DNA of 64,000 nucleotides from Ascidia mentula. Its lineage: Eukaryota; Chordata; Ascidiacea; Phlebobranchia; Ascidiidae. The stretch covers positions 9,669,001-9,733,000 of the forward strand of contig OX387197.1 of assembly GCA_947561715.1 (NCBI GenBank), read 5' to 3'. The position numbers and the translations under genes are program-made. The notes beneath the pieces were generated by a model. It saw nothing but the letters and a program-made list of their open reading frames with translations, was not told the origin of the DNA and did not search any database. Each line of letters begins with the position of its first letter. Within the stretch, counting starts at the first letter, position 1. Below, in pieces: positions 23,256 to 35,300 of the stretch.

Positions 23256-26200
23256 TCAGTCACCTTCGGGGAAGTACCAAACGAGTTTTGGAAACAATGA
23301 ATCGTCGCCTGTGAGAACATATAACGTCATATGGCGCCTCACTGTTATAATCAATATATGTGTGGCATCAACAGACAATGTTATCTTGAAAATTGCAAGC
23401 TATTACTTATTTGTTACATGTTGAGCTACATTTTGCTTTAAGCCTATGTAGAAAGAAGCACATTTCCTTGCGCTGTCGTATACATACCTTCAGATATAAC
23501 GTCTAGTACACTTCCATGTTCATGAATGTTTGATGCCACGCGGTCAAGCAACACTGTCTGCGTCCACGACGATAGAGGACTCCCCAAAAAGAAGCTGCCT
23601 CCTGAAACACACGAAAATAAATTGGAATCCAACAACTTTGTACGGTCGTGCAAAGTCGTACTGAAACAAATTTCTTGCTCCAGGAAGGACGCGGCAAAGT
23701 TGCTTGCAAAAATATTCGTTTCAAACTCTGCGCGGGAATCGTGGGCGAATTCTTCAACGTCGCTCACTGTGTATAGATTACTCCACGTTCGTTTCATTTT
23801 TCTTAACGCAGATGTCAACTGTGAATTGTACAGGCGTTAAATTTAGTGCAAATGTGATGGAAATGGGGATTCGAACCTGCGGGGGGGTTGAGATGTACAT
23901 CGCGCTTAACTTTTTCTTCATGGCAAAGTCGTTTAACCTCGTCAACATGTTTTGAAGAAATGAGGAATTGGTTGCAAACTTTCCCGCGAGGTCACACATG
24001 GGATTGTTAATATTTCGAACCGATTCTGGACGCGATTCCTTGCACCTAAAATATATTTTCAATGATTTCTTGTCCTGCAACGTTAGAAACTAATCTTACA
24101 TGTCCATCCAATCCGTGGCTTCGTAACGCCAGTGAACAGCCAAGTAACTTTTTGATCTTAATATTTTGGATAGAAATCTGTTTACCAACATCTAGAAAAA
24201 GCAAATTATGTTGATTTACACGACAAAGGTTGTGGAGGTCCGTTGCTGTTTGGTCGACGAGACATGGTGTCTTTTTTCGTGCTTAGTGATACCGTACGTG
24301 CCGTTTGGTGATTTAAAAACGCAAATGAAGCTTTGCAACCTACCCTCACATCGACCGGCCGTCTCACGTATCTTGACACACTTTGCCAATGTTCAAACCA
24401 CGCAGGTCGGCTTCCTAGGCACTTGGATCCAATCGCCAAACCAACACACGGTTCCTCGTGACTTTTCCGTTCGACGGACTTGAGGTTTCTGCGACATAAA
24501 CAAAACAATAAATATGTTATGTTTCTTTTTCTAACACTTTTGACAAGAAAGGTTGTCTTTTTGTTGCGTACACCGAAGTCATTATAGTAAGCAGGAAGAA
24601 AAGAATAGTTGTAAACTTTTGGGTCGCCTTTCGATGCATTGTTCACTTCCACCGTTGGCATTTGTCGATACAAATATAAACGTGATAATTAATAATACCG
24701 ACAGTTCAATCCTGTTGTTAATGAATAAGAAAGTTAAAGAATTATTATGTGAAAAATTATAAACTGAAATAAAAGTTTTTACATTTTCAATTCTCGGTTT
24801 TCTGTGACGTCACGTAGACTGTCTACGCTGAGGTTGCTGATTACAGTGATGTCATTGAATGAGGTAAAGTGACGTAGTCCAGTATCCCTTTTTCCAGATA
24901 CGTCACCGCACTTCACCAGCACGTCTATGTATCTTCCACACTGAGCTAGGAACCTGTTTGCGGCAACGTACTATATTATTTAGTGGTCTGGTTGAAAATG
25001 ACAATACACGTGTGGTTGATATTGAACACAAGACATGGAAGGTTGCAGGTACCAATGTTTTACTCCACAATTTATTGAAAAATGGCGACCAAATTATCGT
25101 AAAAATAGAATAAGCCTTAAGTGTTAAAATGTTTTCGGCAAAATCATCGTTTTCTATGTTAAAGTTTCGCGGAATTCGCTGACCTTGTACACTTCAGGAC
25201 CCTTATATTCACTTTTCTCGCAATTCAAAATGCAATTTAGTGACCAAAGTAAAACAAACATCGGCTTACGATTTAAGCGGTTGAACCTGGACGTAGCGTC
25301 GAAGCAAGTTCACATCCATCACTTGCTCAGCATTTTTTTCCACAACCGACTTGAAGGTTTCGTCAAAGATTTGAATGTCAATAACACCAGTCTTTCCATT
25401 TATTGCTTCTGCGAACACAGGTCAAATATAAAAATGGCGTTGGTCCTGATAGCTGCACAATACCTTCGGCGTCAAGCTTCATACGAGGATGGTGATGAAA
25501 GGGTGGAACAACAATTGTTCTGTTTAACGCCTTCGCTATAGGAATTGCTTCTTTAAAAATTCTGTGACAAACGACATCTTATATATAACATATTAAACAG
25601 CCGTCGCCAATCTTGTGTAGTACTAACTGAGAATATTAATCGAAATAAAATTTCAGGAAAACGATATTGTTAGTAGAAAACAATTAAGCCCCGAGTTCGG
25701 CTTTGTTATATAGGCTTGGAAAAGATTGCATACCTTTTGATAAAACTGTAGTCGTCTAATATAGAGTAAAAGTAAAAGGTACGTACCTGAAAAGATTGTT
25801 CGGTCCCATGTTGTAAAACAGCACTGGCAGAAGAAATTTTTCTTTGCCTCCTGTGGTCTTTCTACGTTTCGAATGAAATTTGCGCTGTTCGCTTGCGGCA
25901 GAATGGGGCTTGTTCTTGACATTTTGCTTGCGCTGTCCAGGACGCAATCGACCGCCGTGTTGTTCCACACGGTTCAGAACAATTCGATTTTGACCCAAAT
26001 AAATGGGATGATGTGGAGGTTGAAGCGTATTGTAACGTATTTTGTACTGTTGAAACAATTGTCGTTAACTTCGCACACAAAAAACGCATTTCCCCAAATG
26101 CCGGTGATGAACCCTGTATTTGTAACAACTGTACAGCAGGTGTTGGTCGTGCCATATGTGGCGCAGTTCTGCTTGTGAAGTTAACAAACAAAATTAATTT

Positions 26201-26515
26201 TTAAACAGTTGAATTCGTCCGAAAGGCTTGTCAGAAATACAAAGCATTTAAGTTTTTAACGTATACACAAAGTGAGTCATTTCATCCTTATGGGTTTTGT
26301 TAACAACAGGCCAAATCTAGCTGTAGCTAAAATTAGGAATGATCACCAATATCAAGTTTCCTCAAGATTCTGTTCAAACCCTCCCTGAAATGCCCAAATG
26401 TTTCACGAAACACCCGAACATGAACTTCGCTTGTACTTACCTTGTGTGTTTGCTGTATTGTCAGTAGGGTGGTACAGAAAGTCAAAGACAAGACAAAAAT
26501 GAAAAGTCGCCACAT
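23256..26515 (-). CDS. O-fucosyltransferase-like type II membrane protein
   Basis: Eleven exons: 26515-26441, 26046-25787, 25561-25464, 25408-25287, 24970-24783, 24488-24344, 24191-24100, 24045-23877, 23818-23662, 23601-23488, 23308-23256. All phases agree, 490 residues. Residues 1-20 form one hydrophobic segment (MWRLFIFVLSLTF) read as a signal anchor, followed by a basic stem to about 95. The catalytic fold then begins: FYNMGPNNLFRIFKEAI (103-118), ALNRTIVVPPF as in the GDP-fucose O-FucT N-terminal half, YLAVHWRYEATDW (about 312-324; R318 matches the arginine of the HLRxxxDW motif), LSAMYIST, and FFLGSPLSSWTQTV (439-452) as in the FxGxxxSSF motif. It fits the PF10250-type fold but is neither clear POFUT1 nor POFUT2, and has no KDEL-like tail. 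It presumably transfers fucose in the Golgi or ER lumen; acceptor unknown. Four introns are only 54-60 nt. The exon at 24970 uses a weak acceptor. Confidence 0.72.
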
Positions 26516-27422
26516 ACCAATGGGCTTCAGACCACACCTGACCTTAGTACATGGTTTTTCATAAAATCTCTTTTAGACATTCAGACACGAACTATGTCTT
26601 CCTGTACGCTATAACCATACAACTTTGACAAGCAGTACAAAAGCCGTCCAACATGCAATCAACTACAATTGACCAATTTCGCCCGAGGGGGTGCTAACGG
26701 TAATTTTGTCCTACGGTTCAAAACCGCTGCATATAGAAATCAATCTGCTGGCGAAAACCACTGTTTCGATCTTACATGTATTGATTTTTAGTGCGTTTTC
26801 AAGACAACCTGTCCAACATAGCAATGCTCTGACCCAAGATAACTTACACTTTAATGCTCATATTTATTTCTACGACATGATATGCATTGATAATGTAAAG
26901 CAAGTTTATAAAAAGTTCATTTCACGGGAATGTTTCCTTTCTTTGAAGCTGTATGTATTAAAACATAGCACACAAATACAAGAGCACATTATTGCAGAAC
27001 GTAACTTTGCTTTTAAACATTAGTCAAATCCTAAAATTGCCAATTCACATAAACTTACTGGCATTGTTAAATAACACAAAGCTGGTAAAGTCATACTGCA
27101 TTTGACATGGGAAGTGGGATTCATAGTTTTGCGAAAACAATGCAATAATTGTCCACTGCAGCCCTTGCAAAACAGTACAAGACAATTAGGAAAAATTGTC
27201 ATACTTCTTAAAGAGGGATCATGCTTTTGGCTTTTCTACCAATCTTATTATAAAAACCAAAAGGACCAATCTTAGGTACCCAAAAACATTTTTTAACTTT
27301 GGCGATAATTTTACGGCCATCGAAGAAACGTGGTTTAAAGCGGCGTCAAAAAACTTAACTTAAAAACTTCGTTGTATTGCACTTTAATAAGAGATATCTT
27401 GCATACAAAACTAGGCCACTGC
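26516..27422. other. Intergenic region between fucosyltransferase-like gene and Rab27
   Basis: It holds the 5' flank of the gene starting at 26515 and the 3' UTR of Rab27. No supported coding sequence was seen. Confidence 0.4.
27383..27388 (-). terminator. Poly(A) signal variant ATTAAA, candidate for Rab27
   Basis: Common variant hexamer on the minus strand, 35 nt after the Rab27 stop codon at 27423-27425. Confidence 0.4.
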
Positions 27423-29694
27423 TCAGCATGGACAGGAGCTCTTTTTTTCCTCCGGGGGTGATGTTGAATTCTGAACATCCACATTGTCGTTCCGGGGCGT
27501 GGTTCGTGCAATCTGCTCGGCTTGGGCAGAATCCACGTTCGGGTTTTCTGCATCCATTGAGGACACGTATTCTCGCATCCTCTTCATGACCAGATCCAGG
27601 AGGATATTAACCGCCTTTTCCACGTTTTCCCCGGTGGCCGCGCTGGTTTCGATGTAAGGAATTCTGTTAAAACAAAGTTCAAAAACACGCGTTTTGTCAA
27701 GCATCTGACAATCATTGGATGGTGAGTATTTTAGTTGGCTCTGTGCATATTACTCAACGATTTGTTTCGCCAATGTAATTCAATTGTGAAGCGTCGCAAA
27801 ATGGGTTGTTTAGTTATTTTTAAACCACATGGGACGACTTGATTCAGTTTGCCACGCTAGCGCTTAAATCTACCATACTTTTTCTCGTGATTTCCTTTGT
27901 TGGATATCTGTTGGAATCTCTGATATTTAAGTTATATTTATTCCCAAAAAAGACGTAATTATTTTGTGATAAATGTTTTTTTAGTCAATTGTGTAACAGA
28001 AGAATTGCGAAAGCCTTAAGACTTTAGTATTTAGATATAAAAACAAACAAAAATAGCTTGAAGAAAAAAATGGTAATAAGCAGATTTTAATTGTTTTTTT
28101 CAAGTATGTACATCACTTACAACTATTGCCAATTGACCTTACCCCACGCTTTTTGCTAAATCTTTTGCTTGTTCGCTGGTCACTTCCCAATTCTGCAGGT
28201 CGTTCTTGTTTCCGATCAAGATAATGTCGGGATTGTCACAGTACGCTTGCTCTTTAATCTCACCTAATAAATAACGCGTGGTTAGGCCAAATGGATTGAA
28301 AACATGCGTTTATGTTGTTAATTTTTCACAGCTTGAGTGATTAAACGGCCATTTCGTGGAACGCGTTTTACACGGGTTTGAATGAAATATGCAAGGGCAC
28401 AGCACGGATTGTCATACCGGTTTACTGACATGCGTATAGGACCAAAATAACAGTGTATGATAAGCGGCACTCGGGGGATTAAAATGTAACTGCGTTATTC
28501 ATATTCATAAATTACACCGAACGTTTGAAAGCACATGGTATCAAACGCCAACAGTGTGGATGATTATGTCCTTAAAATTGTGTTGCATTTGTCGTTGGGG
28601 TGTTGTTCAGGCGATAACCTTTAAAATGGCACTCAAGTCAAATTTGACATCAATTTACATCGGAGTTGCATTGTTCGCCAATCCATGCAACGATGCCATC
28701 AATTATTAATATTTTCCCTTCTACGTTGCTGGTTATCGTGGATTGCTGGAGCGGATCCGAAATTTAAATTAGCCACGCTCTCTACATCTTGTTTGATCCC
28801 AACAACAAGCTTCCCGACCGCAAGTCCCTTAAAACGCTTCCGTCCTTACTTAGCCATTGTCGTACGGCCTGAAAGCTCGCTTCCCGAGAGAGGTCAAAAA
28901 GAAGCAGGAAACCCATTCCGTCCCGAAAAAATGCCTTCGTCAAACTGCGGTATCTGAAATAAATCGACGATGTCAATATTTGCCCCATTTGTCAAACGCG
29001 TTGTTTAACGACACGCGTATTATTCATGACGATATTGCGGATGCCAGGAGCTTAGTAACACGCGGCCACGGAAGAAATGATGACATACTGTTTGTATGTT
29101 GCAGGAAACTTATCATCATGTAGGTTTATGTTGTACATGTGCGAACTTCCGTTAGCATGTCACGTGCGAATAAAGCGAAGTTAACAAAAAAACTGTCAAG
29201 CTTTTTGTATCTTAAATCGTGTAATAGTATCTAAACTCCAACATTAATTGGAGAAATGTAGTCACCCTGTTTACATAAATATATTGTTGTTATTATGTAT
29301 CTTGGAAAACAATTGCGTACTTTAGAACTCCACAACCACGTTTACCTTTCCTGTCCAGCCGTGTCCCAGAGCTGGAGGTGAATTTTCTTTTTCGAGTCTT
29401 CGTCATCATCCTCCGGAAACTCGTAAAACTGTGATGCAAGCCAGGCATGTGAAACCACACAATTACTTCACATACAATGAAGCGTCGCAGTACAGAGCTC
29501 TGACGCACTGCGCATATACATACCAGCTTTTTAAGACGAAAATCCACCCCAACTGTTGCGATGAACTTTTGTTTGAACTCTCCCTCGGTATATTGGTGCA
29601 GGAAGCACGTCTTGCCTACTCCAGAGTCCCCGAGCAGCAACACTTTAATGAGGAAGTCGTAGTTGGTGTCCAAATTGTCCTCGCCTGTAGACAT
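27423..29694 (-). CDS. RAB27: Rab27 small GTPase
   Basis: Five exons: 29694-29524, 29428-29346, 28953-28850, 28263-28143, 27663-27423; phases agree, 239 residues (vertebrate Rab27 about 220). GTPase motifs are complete: P loop GDSGVGKT (22-29), switch I region [17 protein letters not shown] with the catalytic glutamine, GNKNDL (G4) and ETSA (G5). [21 protein letters not shown] after switch II and [14 protein letters not shown] are typical of Rab27. The C terminus CPC is a double-geranylgeranylation site. The Rab27-specific insertion between beta2 and beta3 is here acidic then basic ([10 protein letters not shown]). It should recruit effectors of secretory granules and exosome-type vesicles to the plasma membrane. 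The ATG at 29694 is the only start fitting the family N terminus. Introns (27664-28142, 28264-28849, 28954-29345) hold nothing else seen. Confidence 0.93.
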
Positions 29695-32352
29695 TCAATG
29701 TTCGTTTGAAATGCAATTCATTACTTCTCTAAATTTATACATCACAGTGTGTACATGTTGCAAATGGGCAAAATATTGGCCAATAAGCGACACAAACAAT
29801 GGTCGATTTTTGCTGGCTGGCACTGTAGCACTGTTACAGCACAAAGCTGGGTGTGACGTCACGCAATAAAGGCTTGTATAGACGGAAGCTTATATTACAT
29901 GAGGCCTGGTGCGAGCAAACCAGGGACGCCCTGCCCTTATCGCCCTCCGTGGTGCACAGGGCGGAGATATAGCAATAGAAGCGAGTTTCGGAGCACGAGC
30001 AGAATTCGAACGTGCACGCGAGCTCCCGCTATCATCAATTATTCATGAACGAGTGACAATATTGCGCCAATCTTCATGCAACGCAATCACGAACCGACAA
30101 GGCCACATATCAAGGTTATATGACATAGCTGTCGATAACTTGTGAAATATATTGGGGTCAAGGGGTTTGCACATTCCCCAGTACTCTTTTGTATAGGTTT
30201 ATGGGATTACCTGCTCAGCAAACCCGTTCGCTAACACTAAATACACAGTATCTCACTCACCTTCGTCTTGTTGGTAAGACATCCTGTTTAATAGTTGTCT
30301 TGATCAAAATATTCCAATGTGCGATCGATGCGCTGTCCGTTAGCCTCTCAGTATACACACTGTGCCACACTCTTCCGTCACCAGAGCATAACCTCAGCGC
30401 GAAAAATTCAATAATCAACTTCTTACACGTTTTTCATGCGTTGCAATTGATTTCCAATTCCCTCCTCGTGACAGCTAATACCCAACGTTGATCCCTATTG
30501 AAGTGAACGACACTGGGGTAATACAAACAGTAAGGCGATTGACAAATCAACGTAAAGCGTGTTGTATAATGGTTATCGCCACGCGCAGAACTGTTGCTAA
30601 CAACGTGAAGTATGTTCCCTGTATGCTCTACAAAACGGGCGTCTGAATTTGTTACGTAAGTGAATTTGTAAAAGTTTTACGGTAATTTAGCAATACAAAT
30701 TCTATTAGAGTTCGGATATCATCGAGCGCCATTATCGAAGCAACGAGTTTCCGAAACCAACTATAAAACGTCATTTTCTTTCGCTGAAGTGTTGCCGAAG
30801 GCCGCAGTTTCCCACTTATTATTTTATACTGCTAGGTGCTTTCAGACTGTTTGATAAATGCTGATACAGTATGATTCCATTAAGAGGTTAGCTGAACTAA
30901 AAACGCTTCCTGCTCTTTACCGACCTAAACTTTAAGGCGCCGCTTGCCGCACTACAACATATGGCCCGGCTTTTGCAGTACAATAAGTGCTGGGCCTCAT
31001 AAGCAGAGGAAATGGCTCGTCATTCATACGGCACGACTGACAACGCGGGCGTTCTTTCCGCATTGATGTTACAGCAACGCTCCCAATCTAAACGGCTGCG
31101 GGCATGCAAAGTTTCAAAAAATAGGATTCGTGCATGGTGCAAGTGTGATTTACCTCGAATTTGGCTGAATTTGTATTTCTCACGTACTTTTCGACAAACA
31201 GATATCTACTACTTCTTGGTTCGACCGGATTGCTTGTTGTTTTAGCTTTTTAGCAAAACAAGCTGTTGCGTGGGTTGTTTTGTCGGCGTGATCGACTGGC
31301 TACGAATATCAAGCCTATATGCCTGGGGACAATTTCAAGCCTATGACTGATGAAAATAGGCTGGCAACCTTCCTGGAAACACTTCCTTTTCTTCAGATCA
31401 TCGTTAGCGCTTCGAACAATGTGGTTGATGCAAATTCTATGCCACTGCTCGCAGCAGCACTATTGTACAAACGCCGTGTAGTGGATGTAATGAGGTATAT
31501 TTGGCTCATACACAACGACATTATATTTCAAATGAATGAAAAAAGTAGAGAAAAACAACAAACGTAAAAGGTGACGGCGTATTTCAAACCAACAACAATG
31601 TGAAGAACGCTTCAATGCACATTAGCCTTTGCGCTGCGCCAAAAAACGAAAAGATACGGATTAATAAATAACGTAATCACAAAAAAGGCAGCGGCTCGAG
31701 CAGCAAGTTGTCGATCGGGGCAGCGCGCTCACAAAAGGGCGACGTAACGACTATTGTACAGCATCGAAACAAGCGTGGCTTATAGCTGCATGATCACGCA
31801 TAGATATATCATATATGGCTGAGAGGGGGCACAAGGGTTGGTGGCGTTAACGCACGATTGCATGGTGGGGTATAGGAAGTCGTGCTTGGATGATTGTTGT
31901 TGAGCGGTAGTGATGATGTGAAAGAATGCCTTTCGTATCGACGTTTCCGAAACGCCGGGTTGTCATAAAAGCAACAGAATGTTGTGATAAACCCGATCAC
32001 GCAATCGTTCTCTGCTTCGAAACCTATTGTTTGTTTTAAATTACATCACTCAAAGCTGTGCACAATCACAAGCAGGGAGCATTACAACTGTGGCAACTCG
32101 TGTGTTTGCAAGCGAGCGGTGGGCACGGCGACGGCACATCTGCAATTCAAATACACCTTATACACGCTCTGTGTGCCACTTCGCAGCACGTTGAAGACTA
32201 AATGTTTGCGCGCAATTCTTCTGTCACGGTCAGCTCATGGCACAAAAGCAAAAAATGCGTTCATGTCCAGGGTTCGTCTGACGTAAGCCAGGTTTCCGGG
32301 ATGGTGTTGCACATAAATAGAACAAGGAATATACAAGAAGTAAAGAAGCATT
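29695..32352. other. Intergenic region: Rab27 5' flank and Patched 3' flank
   Basis: These 2.66 kb include the presumed Rab27 promoter at the low end and the Patched 3' UTR at the high end. No supported exon, RNA gene or repeat was recognised. Confidence 0.4.
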
Positions 32353-35300
32353 TCAACGCGTTTCTGGTGTGTGGGGCAGACCGGTGTCGTCTCCGCTCAC
32401 GCGGTTTAACGCGGAAATGTCAAATCGGCGTCTAGGCAAGCGAGCAAACTCGAGGGGTGCGGGCGTATCATCATGGCTTGTCGGTTGCCAGATGAAATCT
32501 GAATGCATGCCGTCCGACGGCGAGGGAGCTGGTTCGACAAATGACACCACCTTCTGTAAAAAATAACAGTAGCTATAAGGTCAGCTTTCGAAATGCCTTT
32601 AAATGGTGGGTAGTATCTTTCACTTTCCCTTCCATAAGTTTATCCCTTAACTGAATATAACGGCTACATGCATGGGATGCAAATACAATTTTTTTCAAAA
32701 CTGTATGAATACTTTCAACTTTATTCCCATTTAGTCACATTGTTTTGTTCTTACCGGTCTTCCCGAGTGGTGAAGGTTGACTGTAAGGGATGAACTGAGG
32801 GTAGCGATACGCTGTCCTCTGTCGCCAGGTGGAGCTTCACGTTGTCTCATGATGCGAGGGGAGGGAGCGATCGGATCTCCTCTTCTCATCGTCTCTTCCG
32901 GAGAATGAATCGGATTAAAATCCGCAGAAGATTTAAAATTCTAAAAGTAGTAAAACGCCTTTGTCGAAATGGATATATACGTATGTCATTCAATTGGCTG
33001 TATACATATATCAAAAAACCATTTGTGAAGGGAAAATGCTTCAATGCCTGAGAAGAGTGTAATTTGTATAACGTTTGCTGCGTATAAGTACAAAAAAACA
33101 TTAAACATTGAAAAAATTAAGAGTTTGGTCGTCAAGCGGTGGTTTCAAGTAGGTAAAAATAAGCGTTAGTTTCATCCCTCTCTTACCTCACAGTGAATGT
33201 TGCGCGGCGCCCGCGTTTCCGCTTGCTGTCCCCTATAAACAACGAAATCCACTCCCGGATGCAAATACACTCTGGATGCCTCTTCCTCCTCCCGGATCGG
33301 AGGAATAGAATGAGGATGATATGAATGTGGGACCTCTGCCGGGTCGCGCATGCGCACAAAACGCCCATTGTCCGCTCTATTATGACGCTGGTCGTAACCA
33401 GCGTCCCCGTAGCGCCATCTTCCGGCATAGTTTTCCGCGGGAGGGTGATCGTAAGGTGGGGCACCGTAACGCGTCTGGTAGCGTCTGTGGACGGGCACGT
33501 CATCGCGTGACGTATAATGGCCGAATCTTCCGCCGTGACGTCGATACTGCATACACCTTTAAAAATAATAAACATTGTACTTCAATATCAACAAGTGTCA
33601 TGCCACCGTGTACGGAACGTCGTTAACAGCACAAATTTAGTGTTGGATTTTCGTTTCTAACAACTAGATCTTGCGATTTTGTGACAAATTTTGCTACAAA
33701 ATTTACTGGCACAGAGCTAGGGGATAGTTTTTGTCGTAAGCGTCGTCACTTTAAACCCAAGTCATGCAGGAAATTTGAAGTCTAACCGTACCTCGCGCAA
33801 TGACAGACGTTGCTGTTGTTTTGATTGCTGTTTGCTCGCGAGTGTCGACACGAGCACTGGTGATGGTGACAATCACACTCGAGTTCGCCCGGAGGCGACG
33901 GAGGAGGAGTCGGTGTTTTCAGACGTGGTCCTCCACCAATCGGGATCACCTCGGCAGGAGGACCGATTAGTGATAAGATCACCGGAAGAAGGATGAGGCC
34001 GTTGACGACTCCTAACAAAATGAGAATCCCGAGCACTTGGAAGAAATACCTGGGTTAGAAAAAATCATTCAATTAGATCCTATTATGAAAGGTTGAAATG
34101 TGAGCAAATGTAAAATGATCTTAGTGCTTGTATTTCAAGATCGATGTTGGACACTAATATGGTTGTTGGTGCTATTTGAACAATATGGCGTGGCCAAAAG
34201 ATGTACCATTCACCACGGTAACCATGTGGCTAAATAGAACTAATGGTGATTAGGCGATTTGTAGTATACTACAAACCCTATAGGGTAAATAACAGAAAAT
34301 ATACAAAATATGTAAATACTAGTTATCCGAAAGTCATCTCTCTTACTTTGTTATAAATTCGAACTCTGATCCGGCCAGCATAACCACCCCGAGTAAAGTA
34401 GATATCGAACCGTCAACTACAGGACCGAGCATATGTCCGATGCTCCTCGCAACTCTGTCTTTCCTGTAGCAAAACAAACGTTAATCACTAACCCAGGAGC
34501 GGGAGAGATAACAGTTTACTCCAGTTGTCAACTTACCTGGTCCCGCATGATGTGATGTAGGCGAAGGTAATGTGTACAGTAAACTCGACGCCGAGTCCAA
34601 TGGCAGCAACGAGTATTACAGCTGGCACGGCGCTGAGTTTCACTCCCGCCCAGCCCATGTAACCTAGCAGTTCGGTGGCGATCATGGCGAGGAAAAGCGC
34701 CTGAAAGAGCACAAAATTCAATACAGAACTTGTGTTTGAGACACTGTTCGCGGCGATTGTAGAAATTAAACCTGAAAACATTCCTAAAGTTTATACAACA
34801 GTAAGCGTGACCGATCGTCGATTTTAGCGGATTAGACCAGAAAGTCGGTGGGAAGCGCAGTGAAAACGTGCAAGCCGCGAGCGGATCTGTTTCTCCCGCA
34901 GATTTGACGCTCAAGCGCGTTTAATTACATTCCAGCGCGCGAGCATTAGCGTTTTTCCTGGTTGTTCCGTAAACAAGACACAGCGCAGGTGGGCTCGTGT
35001 CATTCACGCCACGTTGAACACGGAGGTGAACAAAATGGTGGAACAAGAAGATAGCGGTTCAAAATAATTGTAATTGAATTTGCTACTGCAGCCGCCAAGC
35101 TTTCCGATGGAGGTGTGTTACTTAGCTACCGAAACTTCAATTAGAGTAAATATATTTTCGGGACAGAAGCCCTATTTCTGTCACTAATTTTGCAAATAAA
35201 GATCAAACAATTACAGTAATCGCAAATACAGACAGCACAGATTAAGATGGTTCGAGAAGCAACGCAATATTTTGTCCAACTTGTGCACGAAAATCATAAA

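Noticed and set aside
24546-24673. Possible extra exon of the fucosyltransferase-like gene (MPTVEVNNASKG...)
   Set aside because: No good acceptor and the phase does not fit; the exon 24970-24783 joins its neighbours in phase without it.
26047-26191. Cys-rich frame upstream of exon 2 of the fucosyltransferase-like gene
   Set aside because: The frame stops before the catalytic region; an acceptor at 26047 gives a continuous phase-0 join with the signal-anchor exon instead.
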